Shown here piece by piece: positions 1-10,765 of a DNA stretch of 64,000 nucleotides. Numbering within the stretch: position 1 is the stretch's first letter; each line of letters begins with the position of its first letter. The notes below the pieces were generated by a model. The model ran no database searches and had not been told where the DNA came from. It worked only from the letters and a program-made list of their open reading frames with translations. The stretch is from the NCBI GenBank assembly GCA_029844215.1, contig CM056737.1, forward strand, positions 25,789,851 through 25,853,850. The letters are read 5' to 3'. Origin of the DNA: Przewalskia tangutica (lineage: Eukaryota; Streptophyta; Magnoliopsida; Solanales; Solanaceae). Position numbers and translations under genes: made by a program.

Positions 1-479
1 GGAACATAAAACATAGTCGTTTAACAAAGATATAATAAATAAACAGGCCAACCAAAACGGTTGCCTTGGTATATCATAAAACACGAGCAGTTTAATCCTT
101 TTACAACCCGCCTTGCAGTACTCTGACCTCTAAGATATCTGATGACTATGACCCAGGGACGGGGCCGCCATACCCACAGATGCCACAGAACCTACAACTG
201 GGAACACTGCAAAAGATAAGCCTCGGAGAAGCGGAGCTTGAATCTGTTGGCTTGTGATCTATGGCGAGGATCTCGGCGGATGTACCTCTGCACTGCGGCG
301 TGAGCGGCCCGAAGAAGTCGATGCCAGTACCCAGTATGTGAAGCTGCAATCGTAAATGAAATCATACTAGTCTATATAAAGCGGGAACGTGTATGATAAC
401 AGCTTCTGATTCACAACATAAAACAGTCATCACTCGATATAACTATGGGTCTCGCCCACAACATCAATCGAGTTCGCGT

Positions 480-915
480 CGCGCGCGTACCGGAATCTGC
501 GCCGGTGTAGACGTGTCGTGATGCGACAATAATCTGATGTCACGTGCACGTACCGGAGTGCGCCGGTGTAGGCATGTCCATATGACCTCAACAATGAAGC
601 AACAATCCGGATGGAAGCATACGTGCGCCACGCGTCGTGTCATTATGTCGAAGAAACAATAGACAACTTTCCAAATGGGCGCATGCGTGCGCTACGCATC
701 GTGTCGGTATGTCGAGAGAAACAATAGACGACATTCCAAATGGGCGCCACGTGCGCTACGCGTCGTGTCGGTATGTCCAAAAGAAATCATGGCGATAATC
801 AAAATGGAAACATACGTGCTTCGCTCGGTCGATATATCAAGCGATTAACCACAAGACCTTAACCAAAATGGAAGCATGCGTGCGTACGCATCGATGTCGG
901 TATGTCCAAAGCGGT
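480..915. repeat. Tandem repeat inside LTR L0
   Basis: About five imperfect units of about 65 bp run from roughly 606 to 915. Each contains a form of 'aaatggaagcatacgtgcg' followed by 'cgtcgtgtcggtatgtc'. Two shorter related units with 'gtaccgga..gcgccggtgtag' precede them at about 485-590. This is the variable centre of this LTR; other LTRs in the window carry unrelated repeats at the same place. Confidence 0.7.
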
Positions 916-2730
916 TAACAACAATAATACTATCAGCGAGCGTGCGTGGAATTTCTCGTCGCTCACGCGTCAGTAAGTTCTCAACGATCAATGAGCCTGC
1001 ATCGAGAACCGCGGTAACACGAAACACAGCGCTTGTACAATAAAGGCTATCAATCCACGGCATAGGCAAGTTTCACAACAGCATAGCGAGTTTCACAACA
1101 AGCATAGGCAAGTTTCACTGACTCAAAGTACTTTCATTTTATGCCAAAGTCGGGTTTTAACCCAAAGTACTACATCGTTAAGTTCTTTTAAAGAGATCCA
1201 TTACTTTTATAAAGTCACGATACAGTAGTATTAGAATGACAAACCCACCTTCCTTTTCAAAATCAAGTAACAACATTCTTTCCTAAGTTCGGTTTACTAG
1301 TTTGATTACTCGAGCTACCGTTTTCAAATGGTTTCATAGTTCCCAAACTTAATCACTTGATTCCTTTTTAGAACAATTGGTAACATATGTCATATCGTGA
1401 GTAGTTTATTCTTGTTTATAATGATCTTATTCGACCATGATCTAGAAAATGTAATATCATTTGTCGTCTTACATGCGGATGGAGGTTTCTACTTTGGTTT
1501 TAATCTGACGCATCATTATTAATACATTTTCCTTTATTAGCTCTGCGATGGTGCGCCGATACGTTCGATTCCGTCGATGAAACATTATCCGCTAAAAACC
1601 AGTACTCGTTACTCACGAATGAGGTTTCACAAACATCCACATTAAAACAAATAAGTTAAGTCTCTTATCTTATAAGATCAGAATCTCTTAACTTCTAACA
1701 TGATAAACCATTTTCACTTACATAAGGTCGTTATAACTAACTTCCCATAAAGCTATTATAACACCACATGTTTTAAACGACAAATCACTTGTAGCGTATA
1801 GTCTCAGGTACTACATAGTTCCAACAATCATGCTAGAAAAGATAGGAAGAGGTTCACATACCTCGCGGCGATTTATTAATAAGCAAAATGCTCCAAGTAC
1901 TACAACGCATAGCCCTTTCCATCCGAGTAGAATACGCTACTCTTGTCTTACTTATAAAGGTCGCGGCGTCTATTAACCCCAAAACACAAGTTTATCTTCT
2001 ATAGAAAATTGTACACCTCACATGGCGGCGTAAATCTCCTCTATCGGTAGGCTACGAAGCTTGACGGGGTTTCTGCGTCTAGCGGGCGTGTACAATTCTA
2101 CTCGTAACACGAAGTCTGCTAATACGGTCTATGTAAATCTGATTGATTGATTCGGTTCTTTATTCCCGGGCTTAGAAGTCAAAAGACATTGCGAATACTA
2201 AGTATAGTTCATATATAGTATACTTGACTATATATCTAACAAACATGTAATTTCCAATTACAATAGAGGACAAGATAATTACCTCGATAAGCCCAAAATT
2301 ATCGAGTTTAATGTCGCTCCCGAGCAAGGTTTAGCTCCTCCGTAAGTGCGCTCAGAACCACTCGAACAACCCTTAGAAGTTCTAACCAACACTCACATCT
2401 TGACCAACGATGAAGATTTCCTTAGGGTTTGGTTTGAGACTAAAAAGGACAAAAGGTAGTATTTAGGACTCGTAAAGAGGTATCTTTGGAATACTACAGT
2501 CTGAAGGCTAAGGTATTTTGGGCATTATAAATACTAGGAGTATTTCTATACCACTGAGGGTATTATCTGAAAACAACTAGGCTAGGGGTACCCGGCTGAA
2601 CCTCAGGAGGGTGTTCTCGGCCCAGGGCCTCTTTGGGGAGAAGGGAGTTGGGCGAGAGCTTGACAAGGAGAGGAGGATTTCAAGACTTAGACAAAGTGAG
2701 GTGAATGAATAAGTCTTGCGAGGAGGGGGT

Positions 2731-2737
2731 ATTTATA
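2731..2737 (-). promoter_or_regulatory. LTR TATA box (TATAAAT on minus)
   Basis: ATTTATA on the plus strand follows a G-rich stretch, as in every minus LTR here (pattern GGGGTATTTATAGGTCAAG). It is the likely core promoter of L0, at the position equivalent to the TATA boxes of the other LTRs. Confidence 0.6.
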
Positions 2738-3384
2738 GCAAAGCGAAAGGCGACGATGGCGAATCAAGCCAAGTGCTACGAGTGTAAGGCCAAGTCCGCC
2801 AAGTGCACCTAACCTACTCCACAAATCCTCACAAATATCTGCGAATATCTACAACTTGCCCGTCCATTGACCACTGCGCCGCCCTTGAAGTCCGGCGAGA
2901 GGGTGCCGTGTTGCCTCTCGTTGGTCAAAGCGTTCGTCTCTCGGAAAAATTCATAAAAAATACTAAATGACATAGCGGAATTTTCCGCCCGTAAGCTTAG
3001 TAAGCGTTTCGTGAAAAAGCGACTCTGTCGGGTGTTGTGCACAATAAATATTTCGGCGAGGGTGCCACATGGGGTGACACGTGTCGCCTCGATCGCCGAA
3101 TATTTGCGTCTTGAAAATATCCAAAATCTGGAAATCTCAAAACAAAGCGGGCCTACAAAGCGTAAATTTCTCGTGGGCCCCACGTGACCATTCAGAAAAT
3201 AAAATATCAAAATTCTAATATAATCTATGAAGTCCAAATACCAAATCAGGAATCAATTCCATTAACGAACCTTTTCTCTGAAATAGCAGGAACTTTTAGT
3301 CCGAAAACTCACATCTTTCTTTCTTTTCAAAATTTTCTGCGTACTCTCGTGCGTCGTCCTCATACATACCACTGCAAATTATAC

Positions 3385-6360
3385 TTGATTATCAGCGATG
3401 TCTTTTGACTTAAGCTGAATAATAAGAAACCTTTTGAAAGAAGAAGAGGCGGCATTTTACATGGGAGTATTCTGATGAACTTGTGTAGCTTTTCGTAGGT
3501 AAATTGTACCCGTTCGGGTTAGATGTATAACCCCAGGTTGGCTTCGTGGCGGCACCGATAAAGGAGAGATTCTGTGCTTGGGAAAGAGTCTTTCTTAGAA
3601 TTTCGGTAGAATGTTCTCTGATGAGGTCTAAATGTTAATAAGCGCCTTGGCCTTATAGGTTGAAGTACTACGTGTGGCGCGATCTACGGCTTTAAGGAGT
3701 GGCCAGCGGTTGGAAGTACTTGGCGTTTTGCTATTAGTCGATACTCGTCGCGAGGTATGTGAACCTCTTATATCTCTTACAGCATGATATATGTGAACTA
3801 TGTGATGCGGTGAGCGTACGTGTGCTAAATGTATTTGATTGGTTTAACACGTAAAGTGTTATAACGGCTTTATGGGAAGTTGGTTATATGACTTTATGTT
3901 GGTAGAAAATACTTGTGGTTTTAAAAGGTAATGATTTGAACTATAAGCGCTTGTTATGTGTTAATAAAGAACTTGAAGTATTTCAAAAGATTTTTGAATC
4001 ATTTGAAAGAAGAAGTAATACTTGGTTTTGAAAACTTAAGAGTTATACTAGCTTTATGGGAAGTTAGGTAATAACGGCTTAAGAATGTTTCTTGATTTGG
4101 AAATCAGAATGTGTCGACAAACCAGCTGCGTTAATAAAAATGTTTTGTGAGTTAAGTATTAAAACGATGAAACTTCCATCTGCATAGAAGCTAAGATGAG
4201 ACAAAATGATATTTCCTAGATAAATGCATTTCTTTGTAATAAGATTATTATAAACAAGAATATCCTACTCACATATAAGACTTATGTTTCTCGATAGTTT
4301 AAAGAGAATTATATTCTTAAATGAATAAGACTATGAGCTACAAAACCTTTCTAAAATAAGAAGCGTGAACATTTGAAATTAGGCAAACTTGGGCGTTTGG
4401 ATAATAATGTTGTTACTTGATTTTACAAAGATAAGTGTTTTGATTCACTTCAAAAGATAATCACTCTATTTTCATATACTACGGTATTGTGTGACTTTTG
4501 TAGAAAGTAACGATATCTTTTAAAAGTTAATGAATGAAGTACTTTGGGATAGAAACTAACATGTTGACATATAGTAGAAAGTACCTTGTGTATAACTTGA
4601 TTGTGTTGGTTTGTGATAGCCTTGTAATACCTTCGTGTTGCTTTGATAAGTAATCATATTAGGATGCTACGTGTGTTAGTGATACGTGATGTTTGTGTAA
4701 AGGGTTTTCCGCCCGATTGTGCTTATGTTGTTTTAAGCGATAAAGCTGTTATGTTGGTATTATACCACTCGTAGTGTTCGGGGTTAAGCTGCCTCCGTGC
4801 GAGGTAGACTCGCGATGCGGGACCGTGATTGAGAATACCTAAATGCGGGTCGGGGGCACATCTTGGGCTACGAGTTCGAGTTGGTGTGCGGCCTTTATGG
4901 TCAAATGCGGTGCATGTGGCATGCGGTGCGAGTCGGGGCGATGCGGAGAGTAGCTACCCTCGATGCGGGGTTATACCATGCGAACTATGAGGCGGCCTAT
5001 GCGGCTGCGGGAGATTCGGGGCTAAACGCGCGCATTTGATATTGCGAGCGGCGGCGAGCTTTGATCGTATGGCGATGCAAGCGGATATCATGATACATTT
5101 ATGACCTTGTTAATCTGTAGGTGTTAGTAGTCGGCTATGCCTTCGTTACCACATCTTTATTTTATTTGAACTGGTGGGACACATTGTTGTATGTATTCCT
5201 GTTTTTCTATAGTTTGGTATTGCGGCGGTGAGGAAGGTATTCACGGGCATGATTGATGTTGTGGGCATGAGACCCGTTGTTATATTGGAGTGATGACTTC
5301 AGCGTGAGTCACGACTTGATATATTTGCTTATTTGTGGCTGTAGTTTGGTTATCATACATGTCTCGCTTTATATAGACTACTATGATTTCATTTGGTATT
5401 TTGATTTCAATCTCATACTGTTATCATTGGGATCGACCTCCTTGTGCGTTCATGCGCGTGTAAAGGTACGCGATCGTTGATCCTTGCTCTTAGGGTCCCG
5501 GTTCAGCGTTTGGGAAGCTCGTTCCTCGGAGGCTTATCTTGTTATAGTCCTGTTGTTGTAGGTGCCATTCGGGGTATGGCGAACCGTCGTCGTTGTTATC
5601 ATATCATTCGTGAAGTGCAGTAATGCTTTGTGGGCGGGGTTTGTAAAGGATTAAAGCATTCGAGGTTGAAAGAGTTGTTGTTTCTATATATATGCCGAAA
5701 GGCAAGTTTTCACGAGTTATTGTTTATACTTAGATTTGTTGTATGTTATTGATTTATGTTCGCTGATTTTCTCGATGTATAACTTTCAAGTGCGGGGTAA
5801 GGCACGATCAGCGAGTTCGAATTCGTGTGATGAGTCACGACTTGACATATTTGCTTTTATGTTGTGAAGCGTAGTTTGTTATCATACATGTCTCTGTTTA
5901 TTTTATTTGTTATGATTTCGTTCTGATATTTCGATTTCACATACTTGGTACTGTTGTCTTGACCTCCCCGGGCTGCGTTCATCTGCATGGTGAAGTACAT
6001 CGGTTGATCCTCGCTCTTAGGATCATGATTGGCGTATTAGGAAGCTCCGTTTTCTCGGAAGCTTATCTTTTAGTATGTTTTCAGTTTGTAAGTTCTTGTA
6101 CATTGAGGTATGGCGGGGCCACGTCCGTCATAGTTGTTGTAAAAATCTTAAGTGCAGCAATCTTTGTTGTGGGAAGGATTTGTAAAAGGATATGCGTTGA
6201 TTTATGTATATATGAAAAGTGCCGTTTTGGTTGCTTTGTTTTATCATATCTCTTGTTTCAATTTATGTATGTTTTATTTCCGCTGGTTTTTCTCTGATGT
6301 TTTATCACTAGAGTGCCCGGGGTAAGGCACCAATCACGGGCCCGGGATCGGGTCGTGACA
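3385..6360 (+). mobile_element. 5' LTR of complex B (LTR-B1), 5'-truncated
   Basis: Plus-strand LTR that lacks its first ~950 bp: it starts at the block that lies at about 26200 in the complete LTR D. It ends with the conserved terminus GGGTCGTGACA at 6350-6360, followed after five bases by the primer-binding site. It contains the 'gctttatgggaagtt' blocks (about 3865-3895 and 4050-4065), a CG-rich variable centre (about 4790-5040) and the conserved GGTATGGCGGGGCC block near 6108. Part of 5240-5960 looks duplicated: the blocks ending near 5520 and 6060 both contain the 'gctc..ttctcgg(a)ggcttatctt' motif. Confidence 0.85.
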
Positions 6361-6365
6361 AAAGT

Positions 6366-6377
6366 GGTATCAGAGCA
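6366..6377 (+). other. Primer-binding site, tRNA-iMet type
   Basis: TGGTATCAGAGC lies five bases after the LTR end. It is the standard plant Gypsy complement of the 3' end of initiator tRNA-Met, and it fixes the LTR boundary and the orientation. Confidence 0.93.
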
Positions 6378-6421
6378 GTTAATCCTCGGAAAGTGTCTAC
6401 AGACCGTGTCTAGTAGAGTCT

Positions 6422-6457
6422 TGATTATTGATGTGTTGTGCACCACATCTATAATCA
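6422..6457 (+). promoter_or_regulatory. Leader hairpin with palindromic GTGCAC loop (B)
   Basis: The left arm TGATTATTGATGTG and the right arm CACATCTATAATCA pair at 13 of 14 positions around the loop TTGTGCAC. The inverted repeat begins 44 nt after the primer-binding site and ends about 110 nt before the gag ATG. The same structure occurs at the same place in A, C, E, F, H and I. It may be an RNA dimerisation or packaging element; function is inferred only. Confidence 0.75.
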
Positions 6458-6566
6458 GGAGGCTGCAGGATATTTAGGATTGGTTTTCATTCTTCTCACT
6501 CTGAGATCGTGCCTTAGAGTTGTGTTATAAGTTGGACTCCCTCTGGCGTATTCTTATATACCCGTT

Positions 6567-6985
6567 ATGCCTCCGCGCAAGGCAATCAAGGCCCAGATGG
6601 GCAAGGTAGAAGAGGGAGCTACGAGTTGAACACAGAGGGTTCTGAGGAGCGAGCTGGTCATTACGAGATAGTACTTCGTGAGATGCGTTTATGGCCTTCT
6701 AGCCCAGAGTTTAGGCGGCAACGATTTCTACTAAGGCCACGATACAGGCCTCGGTTCATGGCCGGGGCGATATGAGTTGAGAGATGGCGATTACTAGCTA
6801 GGATGGTGGTTGGGAATGAGGGCGGATGGGGCCGGTGGTTCGCGATACCCGATGATTCACCCTAGATCCGATAGTCTGAGACTTCGGGATTTCTTGAGTT
6901 GCAGTTCGCCAGAGTTCTATGGATAGAAAGTTGAGGATGATCCTCAGGGTGTCGTGCTAGTTAGGGAGATTGGTATGCTTGCGGC
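6567..6985 (+). pseudogene. Gag N-terminal fragment of complex B, broken
   Basis: The leader runs into ATG at 6567, giving MPPRKAIKAQMGKVEEG before a stop; the same MPPRK-type start is seen in C and E. Further on, about 6865-6960, broken frames read SPEFYG and EDDPQG, the Gag-N segment of plant Gypsy elements. Soon after, the sequence runs into the 3' non-coding block (GAGTTAGAAAACATGGGTAG at about 7000), so most of gag and all of protease, RT and RNase H are missing. Several frameshifts coincide with collapsed CAG/CTG sites. It cannot make a working capsid protein. Confidence 0.7.
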
Positions 6986-7419
6986 CAGCAGGGCCATTTG
7001 GTGAGTTAGAAAACATGGGTAGTTGAAAAGGTAAGTATGGGGGTATGGAAGGTGTGAACCTTAGAATATTACACGTCGAGACCTTAGATGTAAGGTCGTC
7101 TCGAGTAGAAGATTTTTGCGGGTGATCCTTGTCGGAGAGCATTATATACATAGGGTATACAAGTGGGATAATTCCATGGGTAGCGTGAGATGGAAGTGGT
7201 AGCTTTCATGGCGTGAACTGGTAAGATTGTTCCGGGTCGGGGAACGAGAGTTTAGTACGAAGTGGGTCGGGTTGAGGCCATATCGCGAGTCAACCCGCAG
7301 GCCGGACTGTGGTAGTCGGTTTGAGAGTAGTCAGCTAGATGATAGGGTCGAAGGTGTTAGGCCCAGTTTAGGTAACCATCGTGCGAGTTTGTGGATGCGT
7401 TCGACCCGGTAGTAGGGGC
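6986..7419 (+). other. 3' non-coding tract of B, first half
   Basis: No coding signal. This block (GAAAACATGGGTAGTTG, 'ccatgggtag..tgagatggaagtggtagc', 'gatagggtc..gtgttaggccca') recurs in B's second internal region (about 10900-11290), H (about 53930-54340), I (about 63020-63350) and, reversed, A (about 16020-16420) and F (about 45350-45800). It is the conserved region between the coding part and the polypurine tract. Confidence 0.65.
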
Positions 7420-8155
7420 GATTCGACCATCTTGTCTTTTAGTCAGGACTGTTTACTCGGCGGAGAGTTATGCGAGAGGTTGTATATCAGGAAGGTTGTA
7501 AGGCTGCACGGGGTTCCTACTCTTATTTTATGGCAGGAAGTGGAGCCCAGTTTATGGTTATTTCTTTTTTGGGAGGTTTTACCAGGCGGGTTAGGAACTT
7601 CGAGGTGAGTCTCGGATGTGCATTCACCTCCGGGCGGCGGACGAGCAGCGCGTCAGACATTTGAGGGCGGAGTTACGGGCGGTGTTTTGATTCGAGGGTA
7701 GCTTTGAGGATTATTTTGCCTCTTGTTGAGTGAGTATTATATAGCTACCATTTTAGTATTCGGATGGTGCCTTATGAAGCCTTGTATGGGCGGAAGTGTA
7801 GGTTGTCGATCGATTGGTTGGTGGGCAGGTTCGGATAGTTGGTCCCTACTTGATTCGGGATGTGGGTAAGGGAGCTTATCGAGAAGAGGTTTCTAGCGGC
7901 TCGAGTCAGCGAAGTCGGCGGGAAATGCGTCGACACTTGGAGTTGAGGTTGGTGGGTCTTCTTGAAGTACCACCGGAAGGGTGTGGCGAGATTTAGAAGA
8001 AGGAAACTTAGCGAAGTACTTTGGGCATTTGGTTGTTTGTAAAATAGGCGAGGTTGCACATAAGTTAGCCTTGCTAGTCAGGCTTAGGAAGCGATCGTCC
8101 GTATTCCATGTTGCTATGTTTGGAGTAATCGGAGATCCCTCGAGTGTTCGATTAA
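7420..8155 (+). pseudogene. Integrase fragment embedded in the 3' tract (B, first copy)
   Basis: Broken plus-strand frames resemble the second half of a Gypsy integrase: EVVYQEG, then RLHGVPTLI (about 7500-7530) as expected after the first catalytic Asp, then degraded core sequence, then YEALYGRKC near 7770-7800, and a C-terminal part with IGDPSSV near 8130. The HHCC domain and first catalytic Asp are absent, and the second Asp and the Glu are not legible. Compared with H and A, which have no such piece, it replaces about 55-70 bp between 'tggatgcgttcgacc' and 'gatgaccaagtt'. It is a relic. Whether it was captured or is a deletion remnant is uncertain. Confidence 0.65.
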
Positions 8156-8523
8156 TGATGACCAAGTTAGAATAGTAACCCGAGATTTTGGAAACGGGCA
8201 ATAGCGTAAATGTGGTAAGTATATTAGGAAGAGTTCGAGTGTACGAGAAGGGTACGACGAGTAAGGGAAGAAGCGAGCATGTGTTATGAGAATAGAAGTG
8301 ATCATTTCTTGCGTGAAGAAAGTATCCTTTGGACCATAGGTGGAGCTAATGGTATTGTTATACGATTAGAGGTGATTCTTCGTTGGCTTGGATGTGAGTT
8401 TTTGCGCGTATGTGGTGTTATGGCCAGGTGCGACATAATTGGTTTTGTAAGTATAGTAGTGATGACTATACCGGCACAGGTGTGCTTGGAGACTTAGAAG
8501 GAACATTCGGGACGAATGTTTCT
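8156..8523 (+). other. 3' non-coding tract of B, second half
   Basis: No coding signal. It runs from the GATGACCAAGTTAGA block to the polypurine tract and includes GAACATTCGGGACGAATGTT (8501-8520), a near-perfect inverted repeat (ACATTCG/CGAATGT) found before the polypurine tract in all elements where this part is present. The stretch at 8335-8375 is the uninterrupted counterpart of the site where element A inserted. Confidence 0.65.
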
Positions 8524-8536
8524 AAGGGGGGAAGAA
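8524..8536 (+). other. Polypurine tract of B
   Basis: AAGGGGGGAAGAA directly precedes the LTR start TGTTACACCCCGTA. A purine run just upstream of the 3' LTR is the expected plus-strand priming site. Confidence 0.85.
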
Positions 8537-10765
8537 TGTTACACCCCGTAGTTCGGAGTATGTATCACGAGGGCGTGCGTGCGAGAATCGACATTTAAGT
8601 GGAAAGGAAGAAAGATGTGATTTTTACGGAAAAGTTTGAATTTTGTGAAGGTAAAGGTTCGTTAATGGGAATTGGATTCCCGGTTGGTGTCGGACTTTTG
8701 GAATTTTAAGAATTATGGAATTTTATTTCGAAATTGGTCACGTGGGGCTGGGGAGAATTCTGATTTCTGGGGCCAGCTTTATTTTCGGATTTTTGGCATT
8801 ACGGGTATCTTCAGAAGATGAAATATTTTGGACGAGTAGGGGGGCGACACGTGTCACCCCCATATGGCCAAGTGGCCGAATTATTTCTTGCATGATGTTT
8901 TGTAAACTATGTAGTACGGTAGACGTACATGTGCTAAATGAGTTTTGGTTGGTTTAAAACATAAGGTGTTATAATAGCTTTATGGGAAGTTAGTTATAAC
9001 GACTTTATGTAGGTAAAAGAATGGTTTATTGATTTTAGAAGTTAAGAGACTTGATCTTAAAAGATAAGAGACTTGATCTTAAAAGATAAGAGACTTAACT
9101 TAGAAATGACGTTTTATGAAATGTTAAGGGCTGTGAATTTTGTTAAAAAGTTGTGAAACCTCATTCGTGAGAAATGAGTACTTGGCTTTTAAAGAATAAT
9201 GTTTTACTGATTTCGAAAATGAGAATAAGTATCGAACAAACCACTGCAGCGTTAATAAAGGAAAATGTATTGACTAATTAACTATATTAAAACCAGTAGA
9301 AACCTCCATTTGCATAGAAGCTAAGATAAGACAAAATTGTATTACATTTTCTAGATCATGGCTTCTTTAATAAGATTGTTATAAACAAGAATAACTACTC
9401 ACACATAAGGCATATGTTACTCAATTGTTTTAAAAAGAGATTACGTTATTTGATTAAGACCATGAACTATGAAATCTTTCGAAAATAAAAGACTTGAGTA
9501 TTTGAAATTAGGCAACTTGAACTTTTGGAAAAGAATGTTGTTACTTTACTTTAAAAGGGAAAGTGTTTTGGTTTAAAATAAAAGTAGGGTACTATCTTAA
9601 TCTGTCTTAAAAGAGAGTTTAAATGTTATGGCGATTTGATCACAGGAGTCCATGGGATGGGCCAGGAATGTATTCCAGATTTGATCACAGGAGTCCGTGG
9701 GATGGGCCAGGGAATGTATTCCACGATCTGAGTCCATGGGATGGGCCGGGAATGTATCCCGATTTGATCTGAGTCCGTAGGATGGGCCAGGGAATGTATT
9801 CCAGCGATCACAGAGTCCGTAGGATGGGCCAGAATGTATTTCACACGATCACAGAGTCCATGGGATGGGCCAGGAGATTCCACCCGATTTGATACGAGTC
9901 CATGGGATGGACGAGAATGTATTCCATGCGATCCGAGTCCATGGGATGGACGGAATGTATTCGCGATCACAGAGTCCATGGGATGGGCGGGAATGTATTC
10001 CACCGATTTGATACGAGTCCATGGATGGACGGGAATGTATTCCACGATATCGAGTCCGTAGGATGGGCCGGGAATGTATTCCACGATCTGAGTCCATGAG
10101 ATGGGCGGGAATGTATTCCATCTGATCGACACGAGTCCATGAGATGGGCGAGCGTATTATATGTATCGCCACGATTTATACCTAGGCTGGCGGTGAGGAA
10201 GAGTTCCACGGGCGTGAGGATGACTTGAGGCGTGAGTCACGACTTGACATATTTGTTTTATGTTGTGAAGCGTAGTTTGTTATCATACATGTCTCTGTTT
10301 TATTTTAAGCATTATGATTTCATTTCTGATATTTCGATTCCATACTTGGTACTGTTATCTTGACCTCCTTGAGGCTACGTTAATCTGCGGTAAGTGCATC
10401 GGTTGATCCTCGCTCTTAGGATCAACATTGGCGTATTAGGAAGCTCTGTTTTCTCGGAGGCTTATCTTTTGGTATGTTTTCCCGAGTTTGTAAGTTCTTG
10501 TACATTCGGGGTATGGCGGGACACAATCCGTCATAGTTGTTGTAAAAATCTTAGAGAGTGCATGAAATCTTTGTTGTGATTTGGATTTGTAAAAGGGATG
10601 TAGCTATTCAATTTACGTATATATAGAAGGCAACCGTTTTGGTTGCTTTGTTTTATTATCATATCTCTTGTTGATTCTGTATGTTTTATTTCATGGTTTT
10701 CTCGATGTTGTATCACTAGGGTGCCGGGGTAAGGCACGATCCACGGGCCGGATTAGGTCACGACA
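8537..10765 (+). mobile_element. Middle LTR of complex B (LTR-B2), internally deleted
   Basis: Starts TGTTACACCCCGTAG and ends 'aggtcacgaca' (10755-10765). It is about 0.75-1 kb shorter than the other complete LTRs because it jumps near 8880 from the 5' portion (AAGTGGCCGAATT) straight to the 'ctatgtagtacggtagacg' block. The TATA-box segment falls in the missing part. The centre carries a minisatellite. It serves both as 3' LTR of the first internal region and as upstream LTR of the second. Confidence 0.85.
9636..10160. repeat. Minisatellite in LTR-B2, about 13 units of 35-44 bp
   Basis: Units read 'gatcacagagtccatggg', 'atgggccagggaatg', 'tattcca' with variable linkers. About 13 starts of 'gagtcc(a/g)t(g/a)gg' can be counted between 9645 and 10140. 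Flanking LTR sequence elsewhere (about 51770) has a single 'gtccatgagatgggccga', so this array looks like a local expansion. Reading frames across it are repeat artefacts. Confidence 0.85.

Larger units (their letters stand above)
1..3380 (-). mobile_element. Truncated Gypsy LTR (L0), minus strand
   Basis: The window opens roughly 75 bp inside an LTR read on the minus strand. The order matches the other minus LTRs: the GCCAACCAAAACGGTTGCC block (about 45-65), the CCGCCATACC block (about 165), a tandem-repeat centre, the 'aagtcaaaagacattg' block (about 2175), the TTTCCAATTACAAT block (about 2250), a reversed TATA box and the stretch up to CATACATACC at 3361-3370. The last 30-40 bp, which would end in GGGGTATAACA, are missing and the sequence switches to plus-strand LTR sequence at about 3380-3395. 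Whether this was a 5', 3' or solo LTR cannot be told. Confidence 0.85.

Noticed and set aside
6422..6457. Leader inverted repeats as MITEs or other small transposons
   Set aside because: They occur only once per element at a fixed distance from the primer site, without target duplications.
9626..10132. 168-codon minus-strand frame and overlapping frames at 9834-10209
   Set aside because: They span a minisatellite; the repeated HSRPSHGL-type peptides are translations of the tandem unit in several frames and both strands.
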